From an uncultured Sutterella sp. (lineage in GTDB: Bacteria; Pseudomonadota; Gammaproteobacteria; Burkholderiales; Burkholderiaceae_F): DNA of 64,000 nt. The stretch covers positions 29,641 to 93,640 of the forward strand of contig CAJMKD010000007.1 in NCBI GenBank assembly GCA_905213905.1, given 5' to 3'. Below, one piece after another: positions 25,468-33,982 of the stretch (within the stretch, counting starts at the first letter, position 1; each line of letters starts with the position of its first letter). The notes beneath the pieces were generated by a model. It was given only the letters and a program-made list of their open reading frames with translations, ran no database searches and was not told the DNA's origin. The position numbers were made by a program, and so were the translations under genes.

Positions 25468-27435
25468 GTGATTCCTGAGATCGGACACTTCGCACTGATA
25501 CTGTGCCTGTGCCTGAGCATCGTGCAGGGCGTGCTGCCGCTCATCGGCGCCGCGCGGGGCAACCGCGCGCTGATGGCGGTCGCCCGGCCTGCAGCAGCTG
25601 CCGGCGCGCTTTTCGGCACCATTGCGTTCTGCTGCCTCGCGTACTCGTTCTACGTGTCGGACTTCTCGGTCCTCAACGTCGCCAACAACTCCAATTCGCT
25701 TCTGCCCTGGTACTACAAGGTGGCCGCGACCTGGGGCTCGCACGAAGGCTCGATCCTCTTCTGGACCGTGACCCTCGGCTGGTGGGGCGCCGCCGTCGCC
25801 TTTTCCGCGAGAAAGCTTCCCGCGGACATGGTCGCGCGCGTCACGGGCGTGATGGGGCTCGTCGGCATGGGGTTCCTGCTCTTCATGCTCTTTACGTCGA
25901 ATCCCTTCCTGCGCCTTTTCCCGACGCCTGCGGAAGGCGCGGACCTCAATCCGCTTCTGCAGGACCCGGGGATGGTCTTCCATCCGCCGCTCCTCTACCT
26001 CGGCTACGTCGGCTTCTCCGTGCCCTTCGCCTTCGCGATCGCAGCGCTTCTTTCGGGCCGTCTTGACGCGGCCTGGGCCCGCTGGATGCGTCCGTGGACG
26101 ACCGCTGCATGGATCCTGCTCACGCTCGGCATCGCGCTCGGCTCCTACTGGGCCTACTACGAGCTCGGCTGGGGCGGCTGGTGGTTCTGGGATCCGGTTG
26201 AAAACTCGTCCTTCATGCCCTGGCTTACCGGCACGGCGCTCATTCATTCGCTCGCCGTGACGGAAAAGCGCGGCTGCTTCCGCATCTGGACGGTGCTCCT
26301 CGCGATCATCACCTTCTCGCTCTCGCTTCTGGGCACCTTCCTCGTCCGCTCGGGCGTTCTCACGTCGGTGCATGCCTTTGCGACCGATCCGGAGCGCGGC
26401 CTCTTCATCCTCGCCTTCCTCATCCTCGTCATCGGCATTTCGTTCCTGCTCTTTGCCTGGCGCGCCCCGACGGTCGGCATCGGCGGCAACTTCTCGATGA
26501 TTTCGCGCGAAGCGATGCTCCTCGTCAACAACGTGCTGCTCGTTGTTGCCATGGGCGCGGTGCTCCTCGGCACGCTCTATCCGCTCTTTCTCGATGCGCT
26601 CAACGCCGGAAAGATCTCCGTCGGGCCCCCTTACTTTGACGCCGTCTTCGGCCCGCTGATGCTGCCGATGGTGTTCCTCATGGGCGTCGGTCCGCTCGCA
26701 CGCTGGAAGGAAGCCGATCCGAAGGTGCTCGCCAAGCGCCTTGCCTGGGCCTTCATTGCTGCAATCATTGTGGGCGCTGCCATTCCGCTTCTCATGGGCG
26801 CCTGGAGCACCTGGGTCTTCGTTGGCTGCTCGCTTGCTGCGTTCGTGGTCTTCGGCGCCATTGAAGACATCCGCGGCTCGATCCGCAACGCGCCCGCCGG
26901 CATGGGCTTCTTCGCCAAGCTCGCCCGTCAGCCGGCTTCCTACTGGGGCATGCACATCGCGCACTTCGGCGTTGCTGTCTTCATCATCGGCGTCGCTCTC
27001 GTGAAGGGCTACCAGACCGAGCGCGACGTGCGCATGTTCGAAGGCGATACGGTGACGATTGCGAACTACGTCTTCACCTTCAACGGCGTTGAGCAGACGC
27101 GCGGCCACAACTATTCGGCCGACCGCGGCGACTTCACGCTCGCGACGAAGGACGGCAAGGAGCTGCAGCACCTCTATCCGGAAAAGCGCAAGTACTTCAG
27201 CTCGAACTCCATGCCGATGACCGAAGCTGCGATTCGCCACTCGATCACGGGCGACGTCTACGTGAGCCTCGGCGTGCCGAGCTCCGACGGCGGCTGGGTT
27301 GTTCGCGCCTACTCGAAGCCCTATGTGACCTGGATTTGGTTCGGCTGCATCTTCATGGCCGTGGGCGGCTTGGTGGCCGCAACGGACCGCCGCTACCGCA
27401 AGAGCAACCGCCGCGCAGCCAAGGCGGCCGCCTGA
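25468..27435 (+). CDS. ccmF: heme lyase subunit CcmF
   Basis: The 655-residue inner-membrane protein has about 14-15 predicted helices and is the core of the CcmFH heme lyase that attaches heme to apocytochromes. The WWD-type motif WGGWWFWDPVENSSFMPWL (about residues 232-250) is intact, as are the VHxxA/His loops such as SHEGSILFW and HPPLLYLGY. The start is GTG 25468, with CGGAGA nine bases upstream. The C-terminal periplasmic domain and last helix are present. Confidence 0.95.
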   Translation: MIPEIGHFALILCLCLSIVQGVLPLIGAARGNRALMAVARPAAAAGALFGTIAFCCLAYSFYVSDFSVLNVANNSNSLLPWYYKVAATWGSHEGSILFWTVTLGWWGAAVAFSARKLPADMVARVTGVMGLVGMGFLLFMLFTSNPFLRLFPTPAEGADLNPLLQDPGMVFHPPLLYLGYVGFSVPFAFAIAALLSGRLDAAWARWMRPWTTAAWILLTLGIALGSYWAYYELGWGGWWFWDPVENSSFMPWLTGTALIHSLAVTEKRGCFRIWTVLLAIITFSLSLLGTFLVRSGVLTSVHAFATDPERGLFILAFLILVIGISFLLFAWRAPTVGIGGNFSMISREAMLLVNNVLLVVAMGAVLLGTLYPLFLDALNAGKISVGPPYFDAVFGPLMLPMVFLMGVGPLARWKEADPKVLAKRLAWAFIAAIIVGAAIPLLMGAWSTWVFVGCSLAAFVVFGAIEDIRGSIRNAPAGMGFFAKLARQPASYWGMHIAHFGVAVFIIGVALVKGYQTERDVRMFEGDTVTIANYVFTFNGVEQTRGHNYSADRGDFTLATKDGKELQHLYPEKRKYFSSNSMPMTEAAIRHSITGDVYVSLGVPSSDGGWVVRAYSKPYVTWIWFGCIFMAVGGLVAATDRRYRKSNRRAAKAAA

Positions 27436-27455
27436 GCTACTGGGAGAATTGACAA

Positions 27456-27992
27456 ATGATGAAAGCTAAGTTTCTCATTCCGTTTGCGATTTTCGTCGTG
27501 CTGGCCGGGTTCCTCTTCAAGGGGCTCTACCTCGATCCGCGCACGCTGCCCTCGGTTCTGATCAACAAGCCGCTGCCGGCCTTTGAAATGTCGACGGTCT
27601 TCGATCCGAACGTGAAGTTCAAGAGCGAAGACATGAAGGGCAAGGTCTGGATGCTCAATGTCTGGTCGAGCTGGTGCGTGCCCTGCAAGCAGGAGCATCC
27701 CTACCTTGTCAGCCTCAAGCGCGGCGGCCTCAAGACCCCGATCGTCGGGTTCCTTTACAAGGACCAGCTCAGCGCCGGCCGTCAGGTGCTCGAAGAGAGC
27801 GGCAATCCCTACGACCAGGTGATCTTTGAGGAAAAGAACAAGGTCGGCATCGATCTCGGCGTTACGGGTGTTCCTGAAACCTTCATCATCGACAAGAAGG
27901 GCGTCATCCGCGGCAAGGTGAGCTATCCGATCCTTGACGATCTCTGGAACGACCAGGTGAAGCCCCTTCTCACGCAGCTGGAGGCCGAATAA
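27456..27992 (+). CDS. ccmG: thiol:disulfide interchange protein CcmG/DsbE
   Basis: The 178-residue membrane-anchored periplasmic thioredoxin keeps the CXXCH of apocytochromes c reduced. One N-terminal helix is followed by the active site SSWCVPCKQEHPYL (WCVPC) and the cis-Pro region TGVPETFIIDKKG. GGGAGA precedes the ATG. Its stop overlaps the ccmH start by one base. Confidence 0.95.
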   Translation: MMKAKFLIPFAIFVVLAGFLFKGLYLDPRTLPSVLINKPLPAFEMSTVFDPNVKFKSEDMKGKVWMLNVWSSWCVPCKQEHPYLVSLKRGGLKTPIVGFLYKDQLSAGRQVLEESGNPYDQVIFEEKNKVGIDLGVTGVPETFIIDKKGVIRGKVSYPILDDLWNDQVKPLLTQLEAE

Positions 27993-28483
27993 TGACCGCT
28001 TCTCGCATCAGCATGATCCTTGCGGGCGCCGCAGCGGCGCTCTCCATCGCGCTTTCTCCCGCCGCGCTCGCCAAAGAGGCTGCGCCGACGGCTTTCGACC
28101 CCGTGGCGCACAAGCGCGTCGTCGAGGTTTCCGAGCAGCTTCGCTGCCTCGTCTGCCAGAACCAGTCGATTGCCGACTCGAACGCGGAGCTTGCCGTCGA
28201 CCTGCGCAATCAGGTGATCGAGCAGGTGAAGGCCGGCAAGTCGAACGAAGAAATCGTCAACTACATGGTTGACCGCTACGGCGACTTCGTGCTCTACAAC
28301 CCGCCCTTCAAGCTTTCGACCGCGATTCTCTGGCTCGGGCCGCTCGGCCTCTTCGTGGTCGGCCTTGGCGCTTTCTACATCAATCTGCGCCGCAGAAAGC
28401 GCATGGTGGCCGCAGCCGCCAAGCCGCTTTCCGCGCAGGACAAGGCGCTCGCCGACGAGCTCTTGAGCGGACGCAAGGAGTAA
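27992..28483 (+). CDS. ccmH: cytochrome c maturation protein CcmH (CcmL-type)
   Basis: The 163-residue protein has a signal peptide, a periplasmic domain with the redox motif LRCLVCQNQSIADSNAELAVDLR, and one C-terminal transmembrane helix (FSTAILWLGPLGLFVVGLGAF...). It reduces or holds apocytochrome thiols for CcmF. It is the short form, with the TPR part encoded separately by the next gene. Confidence 0.94.
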   Translation: MTASRISMILAGAAAALSIALSPAALAKEAAPTAFDPVAHKRVVEVSEQLRCLVCQNQSIADSNAELAVDLRNQVIEQVKAGKSNEEIVNYMVDRYGDFVLYNPPFKLSTAILWLGPLGLFVVGLGAFYINLRRRKRMVAAAAKPLSAQDKALADELLSGRKE

Positions 28484-28486
28484 ATC

Positions 28487-29827
28487 GTGACGACATTCAT
28501 CATCATCTGCGTCGTCATGACGCTCATTGCGGTGCTCGCCGTGGTGCTGCCGCTCTGGTTCGGCGGCCGCGTCAATCCCGATGCCGACCGCCGTTCGCAG
28601 GTGCTTGCCATTTTGCGTCAGCAGGCTGCGGATCTCGAGGCAGAGCGGGCTGCCGGCCGCATTGATGAGGACGAGTTCGAAGAAAGCCGCATGGAGCTCG
28701 AACGGCGCGTTCTCGAAGAGACCCGCCAGGAAGATCAGGCGCGCAGCGGCAAGAGCACGCTCGTTGCCCGCATTCTCGCCGTGATCTTCCTCATCGTGAT
28801 CCCGACCGCTTCTTCGCTCGCTTATCTCGCGCTTGGACGCTACACCGCCATGGATCCGCAGTTCATCGCCATGATGGAAGAGCAGAGCGCGCGCCAGCGC
28901 GGCCACTCCGGCATCGAAATGCAGCGGATGCTCGACAAGCTGCGCGCCGATCTTGAAAAGGATCCGATGAACGCCAACGGCTGGTTCATGCTTGCGCGCA
29001 CCGCCGCGCAGATGAACCGCTTCGATGAATCCGTCGAAGCCTTCAAGAAGCTCAATGCGCTCGTGCCGAACAACGCCGACATCATAGCCGACATGGCCGA
29101 CATGATGGCTGCGGCCAACGGCAAGGTGATTACGCCTGACATTGAGGCCCTTCTCAAGAAGGCGCTTCGCCTGGATCCGAATCAGTGGAAGGCGCTTGCG
29201 CTTCTCGCCATTCAGGCCTGGGACCGCCAGCAGTACGTGAATGCGGCGCTCTACTGGCAGAAGCTTCTTCAGGTTGTGCCGCCCGACTTCCCCGACCGCG
29301 ATCAGATCGAATCGAACATCGCTGAAGCCAAGCGCCTCGGCGGCGTGAACGACTCGATTTCCGCCGTGTCGCCGAAGGCCGCCGATCAAAATGCTGCGGA
29401 TGCGTCCGCAGCAGCAGAGGACGCGGCCGCAGCAGCGAAGACCGCGCCCGTGCCGACGGCTTCTCCCGCCGACATGAAGTCGGTGGCGGGCACCGTGATC
29501 ATTTCCGACGAGCTCCACGCCAAGACGAAGCCCGACGACGTGGTCTTCATCTATGCGCGTCCTGCCGAAGGCAGCCGCATGCCCGTCGCCTTCATGAAGG
29601 TGACCGTGAAGGATCTTCCCTACAACTTCACGCTCGACAGCACCACCACGATGGGTATGGGCATGACGCAGACGCTTGAGAACGTGAAGGCCGTCATCGT
29701 CGGCGCCCGCATCTCGAAGACCGGCAACTTCATGCCTCAGGCGGGCGACCTTGAAGGCGAAATGCCCAATCCGGTTGAAGTGGGCGACCGCGGACTCGTT
29801 GTTCAAATTTCAACGGTCCACCAATAG
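28487..29827 (+). CDS. ccmI: cytochrome c maturation TPR protein CcmI
   Basis: The 446-residue protein has two N-terminal membrane helices with a coiled-coil loop between (ILRQQAADLEAERAAGRIDEDEFEESRMELERRVLEE). TPR repeats follow from about residues 150-280 (NANGWFMLARTAAQMNRFDESVEAFKKLNALVPNN). A C-terminal beta-rich domain carries the ... ISDELHAKTKPDDVVFIYARPAEGSRMPVA segment. It captures apocytochrome c C-termini. GTG 28487 lies 6 bases behind AAGGAG. An Ala-rich linker joins TPR and C-terminal domains. It is the last gene of the operon. Confidence 0.92.
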   Translation: MTTFIIICVVMTLIAVLAVVLPLWFGGRVNPDADRRSQVLAILRQQAADLEAERAAGRIDEDEFEESRMELERRVLEETRQEDQARSGKSTLVARILAVIFLIVIPTASSLAYLALGRYTAMDPQFIAMMEEQSARQRGHSGIEMQRMLDKLRADLEKDPMNANGWFMLARTAAQMNRFDESVEAFKKLNALVPNNADIIADMADMMAAANGKVITPDIEALLKKALRLDPNQWKALALLAIQAWDRQQYVNAALYWQKLLQVVPPDFPDRDQIESNIAEAKRLGGVNDSISAVSPKAADQNAADASAAAEDAAAAAKTAPVPTASPADMKSVAGTVIISDELHAKTKPDDVVFIYARPAEGSRMPVAFMKVTVKDLPYNFTLDSTTTMGMGMTQTLENVKAVIVGARISKTGNFMPQAGDLEGEMPNPVEVGDRGLVVQISTVHQ

Positions 29828-29855
29828 CGGATTTTGCGCTGCTTTTTTGCGGCAA

Positions 29856-29892
29856 CCCGACCGATCTTCTTCGGAAGCGGTCGGGTTTTTTT
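29856..29892 (+). terminator. terminator of the ccm operon
   Basis: CCCGACCG (29856-29863) pairs with CGGTCGGG (29878-29885), followed by seven T. Confidence 0.9.
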
Positions 29893-30099
29893 ACGCGCTT
29901 TTGACGTCGACAGGCTGAAGCTGCGCCTCTTCAAGCAGGGTCTTCTAGGTAGTTTCGCCAATGCCGACTGACCGATGAGATATTTTGCGAAATTCCTCGT
30001 GCGAAAAAGCTGAACAGCGTGCTAGTTTGAACGAGACGAAGGACGCCATCGCGCTTCAAGCGAATGGCCTTCGCAAGAAATACTCTTTTGGAGCAGCAG

Positions 30100-30261
30100 A
30101 TGTACAACCACCGCTACGAAGCGACGAACGACAAGGCCCTTCACCAGGGCATGCTCGCGCGCGTATTTGCTGCGGCTGCTGCCACCATCACTGCGTCTTC
30201 TTCCTCCTCTACATCCGTGCAGGCGACATCCTCTCGTCTGCACGCTAAGTTGCGATCATGA
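30100..30261 (+). CDS. short ORF with Ala and Ser runs, possible leader peptide
   Basis: ATG 30100 lies 6 bases behind TTGGAG and opens a 53-residue frame: it starts MYNHRYEATNDKALHQGMLARVF, then has five consecutive Ala, then TITA, then five consecutive Ser, and ends at TGA 30259-30261. A strong terminator follows 100 bases later, before the DUF3100 operon. Homopolymeric codon runs followed by a terminator are the layout of amino-acid leader attenuators, but the peptide is long for that and could be an independent small protein. It matches no family I know. Confidence 0.4.
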   Translation: MYNHRYEATNDKALHQGMLARVFAAAAATITASSSSSTSVQATSSRLHAKLRS

Positions 30262-30360
30262 AGACGCTCCACAGGCTGTCGGATGCTTGAATAGCAATAG
30301 GTCCCGCGAGGGACGGCGCCTCAAGCAGGAAGCGAACGGCAGCATCAGAAAGAACATCGA

Positions 30361-30396
30361 ACGGGAGAGCCTTCATGGTTCTCCCGTTTTTTTTTT
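30361..30396 (+). terminator. strong terminator upstream of the DUF3100 operon
   Basis: ACGGGAGAGCC pairs with GGTTCTCCCGT (11 pairs, one G-U), followed by ten T. A smaller hairpin, GTCCC-GCGA-GGGAC, lies at 30301-30314. Apart from the short ORF, 29893-30634 holds no gene. A further hairpin CCGGAC/GTCCGG sits at about 30591-30605, just before the DUF3100 gene. Confidence 0.85.
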
Positions 30397-30634
30397 CAAC
30401 TTCAACAACCAAAAGCCTTTCCGCAGAATGCGCCTTCGCCTTGAGGCGGATTTCCGGGAAAGGAAAACGCAGAGAAGACTTCCGGTCCATGAAGAGATTT
30501 CGAAGCTTCGACGCACAAAGAGGAAAGAAGGCGCCGCACGAATGCCGCCCCTCGGACATTCGGAGCGTTGCCTTCACGAGGCGAGCGCCGGACCTCAAGT
30601 CCGGAGAAACAAAGACCAAACAGAAGGACAAGTC

Positions 30635-31465
30635 ATGGACCTCATCAAAAACTGGAAGATTCACGTGCTGGCGCTCATCATCGTCGCCATTGCGGAATTC
30701 ATCGGCGTGCAGAAGTTCGGCCTCATCGTGCTGCTGCCGCTGCTCTATTCGCTCGTGATCGGCGCAATTCTCAGCTTCCCGCGCTGGAATTTCATCAAGC
30801 CCGCCCAGATGGAGCGCGCCGGCCAGATGCTTTCGATCGGCATGCTGCTTCTCTTGACGAAGATCGGCCTCGACATCGGCCCCAACATCTCGATGATCTT
30901 CAATTCGGGACTGGCGCTCATCATGCAGGAATTCGGCCACTTCTTCGGCACGCTCGTCTTCGGCCTGCCGGTGGCGCTCCTCGTCAAGATGAAGCGTGAA
31001 GCGATTGGCGCCTGCTACTCGATCGACCGCGAAGCGAACGTGGCGATCATTGCCGAGCGCTTCGGCCTTGACTCGCCCGAAGGACGCGGCGTCATGGGCA
31101 TGTACGTCTGCGGCACGGTCTTCGGCGCGCTCTGGGTGTCGATTCTCGCGGGCATCATCGCACAGCTCAACATCTTCCATCCGCATTCGCTCGCCATGGG
31201 CGCAGGCATCGGCAGCGCCTCGATGATGGCCGCCGCCACGGGCTCGATCATCGCAGCGCATCCGGAAGCGGCTGAAACGGTCCGCGCCTACGCCGCTGCG
31301 GCGAACCTCCTCACTTCGGTGCTCGGCGTCTACTTCGCGCTCTTTGTTTCGCTGCCGATCACGATCAAGGTTTATGAGTTCTTCACGAACGACAAGGGCG
31401 AAGCGCGCAAGCGCGACCCCCTCGCCGAAGAAGAGGCGCCTGCTGCCAACGCTCAGAAAGCCTGA
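30635..31465 (+). CDS. DUF3100 family membrane protein
   Basis: This 276-residue protein has about eight predicted membrane segments. The sequence from MDLIKNWKIHVLALIIVAIAEFIG through QEFGHFFGTLVFGLPVALLV and IGACYSIDREANVAIIAERFGLDSPEGRGVMGMYVCGTVFGALWVSILAG fits the DUF3100 family. ATG 30635 follows AAGGACAAGTC; the frame is open upstream but without support. The next genes on the strand encode a second small membrane protein and an M20 hydrolase, so this is probably one half of a transporter feeding the hydrolase. The Asp/Arg/Glu-rich membrane-border stretch SIDREANVA looks like a substrate or ion site. Function not established. Confidence 0.85.
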   Translation: MDLIKNWKIHVLALIIVAIAEFIGVQKFGLIVLLPLLYSLVIGAILSFPRWNFIKPAQMERAGQMLSIGMLLLLTKIGLDIGPNISMIFNSGLALIMQEFGHFFGTLVFGLPVALLVKMKREAIGACYSIDREANVAIIAERFGLDSPEGRGVMGMYVCGTVFGALWVSILAGIIAQLNIFHPHSLAMGAGIGSASMMAAATGSIIAAHPEAAETVRAYAAAANLLTSVLGVYFALFVSLPITIKVYEFFTNDKGEARKRDPLAEEEAPAANAQKA

Positions 31466-31523
31466 GCGGCCAAGCTGAAAAAGAACGCATTGAACGACTA
31501 TTGAACGCGAAGGAACAAACATC

Positions 31524-31988
31524 ATGGCTCGCATTCTCAACAAGATGTACGACGTGCTCTTCATCCTGCTCGTCACGGGCTTTCTCGTCTGGATCGCCAA
31601 CATTGAAGCTGGGTCGACCGCTTTTTCGAAGAGCGCAATCGGCATCATTCTGATGGTCGTCATCACGGCCGTGGGCGTCCTCATTTCGATGCTGCCGGGC
31701 TTCAAGCGCCTGCCGATGGTCTTCTGGGTGTCGACCTGCGCCGTCATCGTGTCGCTGCCGGCTTTCCCGCTTTCGGCAGATATTCTGAGCTACACGAAGG
31801 AAGTGGGCTTCCTGCCGATCACGACCCCGATTCTTGCTTATGCAGGCCTCTCGCTCGGCAAGGACATGGAAGGCTTCAAGCATCTCTCGTGGCGCATCGT
31901 CCCCGTGGCGCTCGCCGTGGCGGCTGGCAGCTTCATCTGCGCAACGGCGCTCGCTGAAGTGATGCTCCACCTCGAAGGCATCTTCTGA
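31524..31988 (+). CDS. small membrane protein, partner of DUF3100
   Basis: The 154-residue hydrophobic protein has four to five predicted helices. It includes PGFKRLPMVFWVSTCAVIVSLPAFP and PITTPILAYAGLSLGKDMEGFKHLSWRIVPVALAVAAGSF; the last part resembles halves of bacterial secondary carriers with inverted repeats. It follows the DUF3100 gene by 58 bases with GCGAAGGAAC before its ATG. I infer the two form a heteromeric permease, as small paired membrane proteins do in other systems. Confidence 0.7.
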   Translation: MARILNKMYDVLFILLVTGFLVWIANIEAGSTAFSKSAIGIILMVVITAVGVLISMLPGFKRLPMVFWVSTCAVIVSLPAFPLSADILSYTKEVGFLPITTPILAYAGLSLGKDMEGFKHLSWRIVPVALAVAAGSFICATALAEVMLHLEGIF

Positions 31989-32070
31989 TAAGGCATAGAC
32001 TTCAGCTTTATTGACCCTGTTATTGCGGCGCGCTCGCGCCGCTTCCCAAGAAAAGAAGGACTTGGCTCAA

Positions 32071-33399
32071 ATGCAGAAAATGGACAAGGCGGCGCTTAAG
32101 GCCCGCGTGTGCGAAATCATCCGCGAACGCAATGCGGAAATCGTCGAACTCGGTCACGCTATCTTTGCTGAACCCGAACTCGGCTTCAAGGAAGTGAAGA
32201 CTGCCGAAAAGGTGAAGCAGGCCTTCGAGAAGCTCGGCATCGCCTATGAAACGGGCTGGGGCATCACGGGCGTCAAGGCCCGCATGAAGGGGAAGGCCTC
32301 AAAGCGCACGGTTGCCCTTCTCGGCGAACTCGACGCCATCGTCTGCCGCACGCATCCCAACTGCGACCCTGTCACGGGCGCCGCACACTGCTGCGGGCAC
32401 AACGTCCAGATTGCCAACGTCATTGCCGTCGCGCAGGCGCTCAAGGAAGCGGGCGCGATGGATTACCTCGGAGGCGACGTCGTGCTCTTTGCCGTGCCGG
32501 CCGAGGAGTACGTTGAAATCGACTACCGCAGCAAGCTTCGCGACGAGGGCAAGCTCCGCTTCCTCGGCGGCAAGCAGCAGATCATTGCTGAAGGCGGCTT
32601 CGACGACTGCGACATCGCCATGCAGATGCACGTGGCCGTCACCGACAATCCCGAGGGCGACATGATGTACGCGGGCTCCTGCAACGGCTTCATCGGCAAG
32701 CTCATCGAATACCACGGCCGCGCCGCGCACGCGGCGGGCGCGCCGTCCGAAGGCATCAACGCGCTCAACGCGGCGATGATGGGCATCATGGGCGTCAATG
32801 CCATCCGCGAAACCTTCCGCGAGGAAGACTGCGTGCGCTTCCATCCGATCATCAACGCGGGCGGCGACCTCGTGAACGTCATTCCCGACTTCGTGAAGAT
32901 GGAAAGCTACTGCCGCGCGTCGACCGTGAAGGCGCTCTCGAAGTACAACAACGCGATCAACCGCGCGCTCAAGGCGGGCGGCGACGCCATCGGCGCGCGC
33001 TGCGAAATCAAGGACCTGCCGGGCTATCTGCCGCTCGCGCCCGACGCGAAGCTCGCGGAAGTGCTCCGCGAAAACGCTGCCGCGACGATGGGCGAAAAGA
33101 ACATCTTTTCGGGCATGCATTCGGCGGGCTCCACCGACATGGGCGACGTCTCGCAGATCATGCCGACGGTTCACCCGTGGGTGGGCTGCGTCAAGGGGAC
33201 GCTCCACGGCGCCGACTATGTCGTCGACAACGAAGAGGTTGCTTACGTGAAGTGCCCGCAGGCGCTCGCCGGCATGATCATCGATCTGCTCTGGGATGAT
33301 GCTGCAAAAGCGGACGAAATCTGCCGCGAATTCAAGCCTGTCTTCACGAAGGAAACGTACTGCCAGTTCCTGGAGGATCTGAGCGCAGGGAAGAATTAA
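32071..33399 (+). CDS. M20 family amidohydrolase (AbgA/AbgB-like)
   Basis: The 442-residue metallohydrolase shows LLGELDAIVC, AAHCCGHNVQIANVIAVAQAL, VPAEEYVEIDYR and, late, GSTDMGDVSQIMP. These are the metal and catalytic blocks of the p-aminobenzoyl-glutamate hydrolase / aminoacyl amidohydrolase branch of M20. The dimerisation domain includes GRAAHAAGAPSEGINALNAAMMG. ATG 32071 has AAGGA ten bases upstream; the preceding 20 in-frame codons are unlikely to be translated. It ends the DUF3100 operon and is presumably cytosolic, cleaving what the two membrane proteins import. Confidence 0.88.
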   Translation: MQKMDKAALKARVCEIIRERNAEIVELGHAIFAEPELGFKEVKTAEKVKQAFEKLGIAYETGWGITGVKARMKGKASKRTVALLGELDAIVCRTHPNCDPVTGAAHCCGHNVQIANVIAVAQALKEAGAMDYLGGDVVLFAVPAEEYVEIDYRSKLRDEGKLRFLGGKQQIIAEGGFDDCDIAMQMHVAVTDNPEGDMMYAGSCNGFIGKLIEYHGRAAHAAGAPSEGINALNAAMMGIMGVNAIRETFREEDCVRFHPIINAGGDLVNVIPDFVKMESYCRASTVKALSKYNNAINRALKAGGDAIGARCEIKDLPGYLPLAPDAKLAEVLRENAAATMGEKNIFSGMHSAGSTDMGDVSQIMPTVHPWVGCVKGTLHGADYVVDNEEVAYVKCPQALAGMIIDLLWDDAAKADEICREFKPVFTKETYCQFLEDLSAGKN

Positions 33400-33430
33400 C
33401 CGCGAAGGCTGAACGTCTTTGCCAAGCTCG

Positions 33431-33466
33431 AGCGGGTTGCGAAAGAGAAGCGCAGCCCGCTTTTTT
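33431..33466 (+). terminator. terminator of the DUF3100-M20 operon
   Basis: AGCGGGTTGCG pairs with CGCAGCCCGCT (one G-U), followed by six T. Confidence 0.88.
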
Positions 33467-33982
33467 CTGCGGTCTCGGGCGGATCGGCAATCTGATTTAA
33501 ATCAGAGAAACTTTGTTTTTTGAACGTCGGAGCGCATCCCTCCGTGTTTTCCTCAGCTTTGCAAGCTTGCGAAAGGCTAGGATGAGCGTTTCTCCCGAGC
33601 CTGAGCTCCGGTCGTTGTCGGTTCACTGTTCCCGTGTCAGCGGGGAGGCGCCGTCGGCGGGAGCGCAGCGCACTGCATCGGGATGGCTCCTCGCGAGCCG
33701 AAGCTTGAAAGGGCGAATGTCGAGCGCTAGAAGCTCGCTTTCGGACGCTTCCAAGCGGCGGACGAAGATCGTCCGCCAACCAAAAAATCGATCAAGCTGG
33801 GTGGAGGCCGTTATGTGTCCGGCACTCATCCAGACGCCAACCTGAGGAGGGTCCGGCTGATCGGAAAGTCCCCGCGGAGGCGCCGCATTCAATATGCGCG
33901 GCAGACCAAAGCATCGTGAACATAAGAAGAGGGAATCCGATGAGCTGCACAATCCGCCCAATTAGAAAATTGAGGCCCTCTC
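33467..33982. other. 515-base region without a recognised gene
   Basis: This GC-rich stretch before the binding-protein gene holds no convincing ORF. It contains a perfect hairpin GGCGGACGA-AGA-TCGTCCGCC (33757-33777) and several G/C-rich complementary blocks down to 33890. A structured leader or small RNA is possible, but I recognise no known riboswitch or ncRNA. Confidence 0.4.

Noticed and set aside
33860..33900. RNase P RNA or riboswitch suggested by a GGAAAGTCC string
   Set aside because: The remaining conserved blocks of RNase P RNA are absent, and no riboswitch core could be recognised.
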